Under the pieces are notes generated by a model, which was not told the DNA's origin, searched no databases, and saw only the letters and a list, made by a program, of their open reading frames with translations. DNA of 64,000 nucleotides from Effrenium voratum (lineage: Eukaryota; Sar; Dinophyceae; Suessiales; Symbiodiniaceae), in contig CAUJNA010002791.1 in NCBI GenBank assembly GCA_963377175.1, positions 186,001 to 250,000 of the forward strand. The letters are read 5' to 3'. Position numbers and translations under genes: made by a program. Positions within the stretch are counted from its first letter, which is position 1, and each line of letters opens with the position of its first letter. Positions 58,501 to 64,000 of this stretch are shown here, in pieces.

Positions 58501-60941
58501 AATTTTGCGGGGACCGTAAGTCAACTCGGGCCGGAGGAGTGCCTCACGTCTATTCATTGGTTAGATCACGCTGGGCAACTTGCCGTGTTTAAAACTCGGA
58601 CAGCTGTGCTTTAGACATAGGTGAGCGTGCTGTCCTTGGGTTGCTCACCCTGTCAGGTGTTTGGTTCCTTGCATTTGTGAGAGCCAAACAGTGGAACGGA
58701 ACAACGCAAGCGGAGAAAACCCATGGTGTTTTTGTTTCAGAGGGCTTAGGATTGCCGTTTCCGTTTGGTTCGACCACTTGCGGTGTTTGTGAATCCCGAT
58801 TGAACAAGGATGTCGCAGGCCTGGTTTGTCTTTTGGTGGGCTCCGCCATGAGGGCATATAGGGGCTATGTGGGATCGGTTCTGTGCATTGGCTACGGCCT
58901 AGCCCATTTCACCATGCCCAATGAAAGAAGCAACAAGAAGATCACATCGAACTCAAAGTCACATTGGCTCTGAGCCAACAGGCAACGCGGACCGAAAACG
59001 TCAAGACCCCCTTCTCTGGGATCACCCAACGCCGTTCAACCCAACGCCGTTCAATGAGGCCTTGGACTTGGGCATGCTGCCACGGGCTCAGCTGGGGAGA
59101 GAGATTGTGTCCCTTGAGGGTTCATCCATCCCGGATTAACAGTTTTCCAAAATTCATTTGAGGGGCCCTTTTGTTTTGCAAAAGTTACGATTTCAAAGGT
59201 CCTTTGATTCCTCCAGAAATCCAAAAATGTCAAACTGACAACAGGGGACCATTTTCTTTTCCGGATCTGGTTGCACACATGCGTCATTCTCATATGGAGC
59301 ACTCCCGTGGCTAGCAATCTCAATTGTCCGATTGAGGAAAGACTTGGTGTTGGGAGTCTTTGAATCCTGCCGTCGCAAGCCTTTGTGCCAGGACCTGCGT
59401 CTACTTGCCCACGTTCTTTGTGTTCAAGGCCTGCGTCTTCAGCGACACATGGGACGCTACTGCCTGGGCCAAGAACGGCATCGGCGCCTTGCCAATAGCT
59501 GGTGACAGAAATTTGTCCAAAGGTGGTGATTTCCATGGGCGACACTGGGGAATGATTGATTACAGTTGGTGTCTGCCTAAACTGGACGAAACCGCGAAGA
59601 AACCAAGAGGCAACCTGCAGATTCAACCAGGGCCGCTTTGCTGGCGAGTTGACCAAGAGCCACCTGGGTACTAGCGGAATTCTTCTAGAAATTGACACAG
59701 TGCGAGCCGTAACAATATGTTGGCAGTTAGGCATTCGAAGATATTTGCAATTGGGTCGGTTTTGCCCCAGATCCTCAGTGAGTTGCAATGGTAGATGATA
59801 CAGCCGCATGCTTGCCGCTCAGGTGCCTACGTGAAGAACTGGCAAAAGGACCGCAAGTGAAGAATGCCAATAGGAGTACCCCACCAAGCTTGCGCCGGCC
59901 AGCCTGAGCTCATTGTGCGTAGTCCTCTGGGCGAGCTTTTCCCTTGCACCAGGACTTCTACGATGTCTTCCGCGTCTGGGGCCCTGCCGATCTCATTTGC
60001 TTCTCGGTGCCCTTGTGGGCCCGCCTGCCCACGCGTCATGCCGGGAGCCTCGGGTAACTCACTCACAGAGCTAACAGACATATATGGGGTGTGCTTCCGT
60101 TTTTTTGGATTCCGCGTTTGGCTTTACAGGAAACCAAAAGAAAACTTAATTCTGAGACCAACCCACGTGCAAGGCCAATTCTGAATATAGAAGACCAGAT
60201 TTGCTTTGGTCGTTTGGGCATTGAGCACGTCGATATGAACATACTCAGGAAGGGCAATCGAAAGACCCGGGAAATTGCTGGTGGACAGACATCATACGAG
60301 CAACACATCGCGAGCCGGGCAGCACCAGAAGGGTTTTCCCTGGCAAACAAATGCAACAAGCGGAACCAGGCCCAAGACTGCAAATTCCTCGGGGTTGATA
60401 CTCTTTCTTTTTGTTAACAAAGAGTCCAATATTTATCGAGTCAACGTCAGTCAGAGCAGAGAAAACAAGTCCCCAAAATCAACCAGCGACCAATAAGATG
60501 TCTGATGAGTCCCCATCCTCCGAGGCCTTGCACTGCATCTTTCAACCTGCCTGAGCTTACTCCTAAAGACCCCATCTTTTTGGCCCATTGGACCGTTTTG
60601 TGAATAAGACACAACGTTGCGTCCTTTGCTCAGTCCGGCCGCCTCAAGAACATCAAACTCTGAGGAAAGTCTTGCACATGCGCAGACTGTGTGCGGTCCT
60701 TCTAGGGCCAATGGTGGCCAAACTGACATCAGCCACTCATCTGTAGCTGGCATTTGTTCACTTGGGATTGTTCGGTCAGCTAATGTAGAGCTACGTGCAA
60801 CTATTTATAGTCTGTTGAGCGTCCTTCACAATTCTCCGATCTTGGTCTCAGTGGCAAGACTTGTCATGCCATGCTCCGGCCAAGGTCGTCTCCTTTGTTT
60901 GGACGGCATACTTGTCCTTTGCGAAAGGAGCTCAGAAATAA
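54788..60941 (+). CDS. Mpv17/PMP22-family membrane protein, paralogue 2
   Basis: Tandem partner of the gene at 44803-50538. Exons: 54788-54849, 55126-55231, 55406-55446, 55695-55707 (13 nt), 55891-55920, 58155-58234, 59392-59483, 59823-59848 (26 nt), 59953-60039 and 60885-60941; 197 codons plus stop. All exon lengths equal those of paralogue 1 except the first (62 against 65). Motifs: FAKEFPFANNLLIATLK, SAADLVAQ, DWKRNL, GALYLGAFQ, YWYQVNIFKQIF, YLPTFFVFK, YVKNWQK, VWGPADLICFSVPLWARLP, VSFVWTAYLSFAKG. Donors are GA, GT, GC, GA, GT, GA, GC, GA, GC, so three of nine differ from paralogue 1. A stop lies in frame just before 54788, so an upstream exon with the start codon must exist but was not identified. 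Intron 5 is much longer here (2.2 kb against 0.6 kb) and holds GT-rich repeats. Function as in paralogue 1; kept frames and motifs suggest both copies are under selection. Confidence 0.9.
55560..55590. repeat. (GA)n microsatellite
   Basis: Pure AG run in intron 3 of Mpv17-type paralogue 2. It accounts for the short RERERE and SLSLSL open frames. Confidence 0.95.
55695..55707 (+). other. 13-nt microexon of Mpv17-type paralogue 2
   Basis: GTATTGGTATCAG lies between GAG and the GA donor GACGGG. It joins CA (end of 55446) to GTG (55891) and gives QYWYQVNIF, the same peptide as paralogue 1, differing only at a synonymous third position (TAT for TAC). Confidence 0.82.
56700..57080. repeat. GGTGCTGGTCAG-type degenerate tandem repeats
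   Basis: Many imperfect copies of GGTGCTGGTCAG, GGTGCTGTT and TCAGGGTGCTGG in intron 5 of Mpv17-type paralogue 2. GT-rich sequence continues to about 57600. Open frames over it have no domain. Confidence 0.8.
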
Positions 60942-61944
60942 GCTTCGCGCAAGGTCAGTGCATGAGTTTTCTTGAGACCAGTCTTTATCGCTGGTAGCTT
61001 ACTTTTTACATCCCCTTGCTGGACTCATCCGAGCCGCAGTTCGCCTGAATAAAGGTAATTTCCCGGCAACAATGCCTTCCAGGAACAGTTTGGACAGAGG
61101 TGGCAAGGCCACTTACCGTTCCGATGCATTTGCGCCACAAGAGCGCTGTGGCGCACAATGCATGAGAGTCCAAGATGTTCCACCTGAAAGAGATCTGCGT
61201 CGGCGAATGTGCATTGGAGGCTAGCTTGGCAGCCAGTCACAGTGCCTAGTTGCTTCCCGTGAGAGTTGGTCGCATATGCCCGGCCCGAGTGCTTCGTGGT
61301 TCATGCATCTCTGTTCACATAATTATGTCATGTTGTTTGTTTACGGCTACGGGTGCCCTTTCCTTAATCCACTTTGGCGCTTGTTGCAAGGGCAAGTTCA
61401 GTGTTGTGCTTTTGTTGTGACTGGACACACATACGCCAGTCATCATCACCGACAGGCGCAAACGTTTAGGGGCAATGATGCTCAATCTTTCTTGCACTTG
61501 CTTTATTTTTTGCAGTCAGTCCCAAAGAAACCTTGCAAGAGGCTTGGCGGTCCCTGGGCGGAGGCAGGCCCGCGTTTCGCAACAGCATGGAGTTCCCGCC
61601 CAACGGCGGTTAGCTGAGCGGATGGATGAGCTATGGCTTGTCAGGCGGGCGTCGAAGTGTAGATGCACGCTTCGACTGGCCTCTCCAGTCGTGTGGTTAA
61701 TGGTCGCTTTTGGGGGTGTTGGTTGTTTCTTCCCCCCTTGGTTGGTGGTTGGTGGGTATTCTCGATGTCTTGCTCAAGGCTTGAGTGCCCTTGCTTGGGA
61801 GGGTGGGTTGGCTTCGGCTGGCCCACTTCCGTGTGCAGTTCGCTTGGGGGCTGCCACATGTTACCAACGTCTACACGAAGTGTAGATCTTATGTTTGTTT
61901 TCATGCAGGATAAAATTTCACCGTGTCAGCGAGATCTGTCAAAG

Positions 61945-62098
61945 GTAGTGAGCACCCGGACCTACTGGAAACCACAAGGTTTCAACGCAGATGCTTTAGT
62001 GAATGGCACAGGGACCAGGGCCTTTGTGTTCAAGGATCCATTTTTCCCCAATCGCGTCAGCTATGTGGTCCTAAACTCCGCTACCTTGAAAGAGTCCG
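61945..62098 (+). other. Possible exon of an unrecognised gene
   Basis: After AAAG a + frame reads VVSTRTYWKPQGFNADALVN, then FVFKDPFFPNRVSYVVLNSA, with gene-like residue use. The same frame stays open from 61663 to 62229, but the flanks are GT-rich and look non-coding. No family is recognised and no partner exon was found. Confidence 0.35.
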
Positions 62099-62664
62099 TG
62101 CGCCCATGCTTTTCGGGGTCGGTGCCCTGGCATTGTGTGGAGTTGTTTGGGGATATCCTTGCGTCCCAGTGGTGCTCGAGTGGTGTGGTGTTTTGGTGGT
62201 GTCCTGTATCCTGGGTGTCCCGGGTGTGACTGCGGCGTGGTTTCCTGGTTGTGCTCGTGTGGTGTCCTAGTTATTTTTGGTGGTGTCCTGGTAGTGTGGT
62301 TGTTTTGGCCGGAGTTTCAAGGGAAATTTGAATCGGTTTTGGTCGGTCAGTGTCCTTTGGATTTACCAAAGTTTGGTTGTTGAATTCCACTTTTGGTAGC
62401 TTAATTTCCAAAGAATAGCCAAATTGCGCGTGCTTTACTTGTGGTTTTGGTAGTTTTGATTGTTTTCCGAATTATGGGCCAAACCAGTCGCCTTTGACGC
62501 GAAAAGACTCCTCGTGGACCGCCTCACTGCCTTACTTGGCCCTGGCTGGGGTTGCCTCTTGGCTCTGATTGGGTGGCAGTTGGGAGTCTGGGAGTTAGGG
62601 GGGCTTTTGGCTGGCTTAGATCTTCATGAGGGTGGATCTTGGGGAGGCTTGGGGTTAATTTTGG

Positions 62665-62800
62665 TGAAGTGAAGGGCTGACATCCAGGCTTCTTGTTGGG
62701 CGGGTTTAGGCTTGACTTTGAGTGGGTTTGGGTTGGCTTGGAGCTGATTTGTGATTGGTGTGCTACTGGTTTAGCAGCGGCTTTAGGGTTGCTTCAGGTG
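62665..62800. repeat. Dispersed relative of the foldback arm at 48733-48848
   Basis: Shares AAGGGCTGA-ATCCAGG, TTGACTTTGAGT, GGTTTGGGTTGGCTTGGAGC and TGGTTTAGCAG with the reverse complement of 48733-48848. Only one arm is present here, so it is either a solo arm or the parental element. Confidence 0.8.
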
Positions 62801-63201
62801 TGGTTGAGTGAGTTGTGGGCGAGTTTTGGTGGTTGGGGGCAACGCTCCAAAACCAATCCCAAACGAGACCAATCCCAAACGAGTTTAATGTCTAGGGCAG
62901 GCCACTTCAATCAGGCTTGGCTTCGGTGCGACACGCTGCCTACGATTTGGCCAATGCGCGATAAATAGTCGAGAGCGGTGGGAATTTCGAGGCAGAAACA
63001 GGGGCTGGTCCCATCGCTATTGGGGTCTATCGGGGTTACTTATTGCCTGTGGCACAAGGGTTTCGACATAAACTTGGGAAATCACGAAGGTAGCCTTTTG
63101 GTGGCTACCTTGAGTACTTCCTTGCGTTAGCAAGGTCTCTGTAAGGGTTGGGGGGGTGAGGTACCTCCTCAATTATTAGATATCTATCCCTGGTCCGCCC
63201 T

Positions 63202-63368
63202 CAGACCTTGAACTCTGTGTGACACGCAGCCAACTCATAAGGACACATCGCTCCAGACCCTCGGCCTTCAAGCCTGTGCACGCCGCAGCTAACTCGTAAG
63301 GACACATCGCTCCAGACCCTCGGCCTTCAAGCCTGTGCACGCCGCAGCTAACTCGTAAGGACACATGC
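63202..63368. repeat. 59-base tandem repeat, ~2.8 copies
   Basis: GGACACATCGCTCCAGACCC recurs at 63241 and 63300 and its start again at 63359, giving a 59-base period. A decayed copy lies at 63482-63550 (TTAACTTGTAAGGACACAT). Confidence 0.9.
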
Positions 63369-63679
63369 CCACGACAAGTTGGCGGGTTTTGTTGCTTCTG
63401 TTTCGTTGTTTACTCAGGTAGGTGTGTTCTGGTCAGATGCAGGGAGCGAGCACAGAATTGCCTTAGCTCTCCAAACCTCAGACACGCAGTTAACTTGTAA
63501 GGACACATCTAGACCTTCAAGCCTGTGTAACACGCGGCTAGCTCGTGAGATGATGTTTTTTCTGCCTCCAGCCGCTTGAGGTCTGGTTCTGGACCTATTC
63601 GCTTTTGAATCCCCTGCTTTTTTGGGCCCCTGCACCAAAGGATCAAAGGGTGGTGCAGTCTGTAGATCGGCGCGTCACC

Positions 63680-63935
63680 GGTCGTTTCAGCTAAACATCG
63701 TGGCTGGCAATGCTGGTGATGCTGGCGATGCTGGTGGTCTCAAGGTGATGGCCGACAGTGTGACGAATTCGCCTGTTCGTCAGTGGTCGTTTCAGCTCGA
63801 CTTCGTTGCTGGTAATGCTGGTGATGCTGTTGATGCTGTTCATGCAATCTGGATCGAAGTGATAGCCGGCCGTGCGACAAATAAACTAATTGGTCAGCCA
63901 GCGTTTCAGCTAGGCTTCGTTGTGATACGAGCATA
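63680..63935 (+). repeat. ~105-114-base degenerate repeat, open in one frame
   Basis: TTTCAGCT recurs near 63685, 63789 and 63903, each followed by similar sequence with GCTGGTGATGCTG steps. One + frame stays open through all copies and reads FQLNIVAGNAGDA, FQLDFVAGNAGDA and FQLGFVV. It could be a repeated exon or a minisatellite that happens to be open. Confidence 0.55.
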
Positions 63936-64000
63936 ATCTTCCCAATTCGAGAGGGACTGAGCAGACTACTTACTCCTCCATCACCTTGTTTAGTGGTTTA

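Larger units (their letters stand above)
60942..63999. other. GT-rich terminal region, no complete gene
   Basis: Starts with the 3' region of Mpv17-type paralogue 2. It contains one plausible exon at 61945-62098, a GT-rich low-complexity stretch at 62110-62480, a relative of the foldback arm at 62665-62800, a 59-base tandem repeat at 63202-63368 and a longer degenerate repeat at 63680-63935. No other gene is seen. Confidence 0.5.

Overview
This window reads as nuclear DNA of a dinoflagellate, possibly a Symbiodinium/Polarella-type (suessialean) genome; the genus is a guess. The evidence is: (1) genes cut into many short exons whose introns start with GA, GC or GT and end AG, with the next exon almost always starting with G; (2) an N-terminal leader with a hydrophobic run followed by the FVAP motif, typical of dinoflagellate plastid-targeted proteins; (3) every recognisable gene lies on the + strand; (4) very long microsatellites and tandem repeats fill introns and spacers. 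No bacterial-style operons, ribosome binding sites, rRNA, tRNA or CRISPR arrays were seen.

Layout. 1-13.7 kb is a repeat array: a short minisatellite, then about 2.4 nearly identical tandem copies of a ~3.47-kb non-coding unit. The third copy is interrupted by 2.76 kb made of older, diverged pieces of the same family, and the array ends in foldbacks and a duplicated 0.7-kb block. 13.7-17.3 kb has no recognisable gene. 17.3-24.0 kb holds an 11-exon gene for a cyclopropane-fatty-acyl-phospholipid synthase-like methyltransferase of about 500 aa with a plastid-type leader. One of its introns carries a (TGTCTG)n block and its reverse complement. 25.2-26.5 kb holds an uninterrupted 439-codon ORF for a two-motif LAGLIDADG endonuclease-like protein. 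26.5-36.3 kb contains only scattered possible exons. 36.35-39.8 kb is a multi-exon gene for a secreted, C-terminally cysteine-rich protein of about 521-573 aa that I do not recognise. 44.8-50.5 kb and 54.8-60.9 kb are two tandem paralogues of an Mpv17/PMP22-family membrane protein with the same exon structure, including a 13-nt microexon and a 26-nt exon. 61-64 kb is mostly GT-rich and repetitive, with one plausible exon.

The genes do not form an obvious pathway. Two of the four kinds of product act in or on membranes (lipid cyclopropanation or methylation, and Mpv17 channel-like proteins), but nothing shows that they cooperate.

The most useful result is the comparison of the two Mpv17 paralogues. 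Exon lengths match at 9 of 10 exons, yet at equivalent introns the donor dinucleotide changes between GT, GC and GA. Exon borders were worked out by hand from reading frame, family motifs and the AG|G rule; a few can shift by one base to some tens of bases, as noted in each entry.
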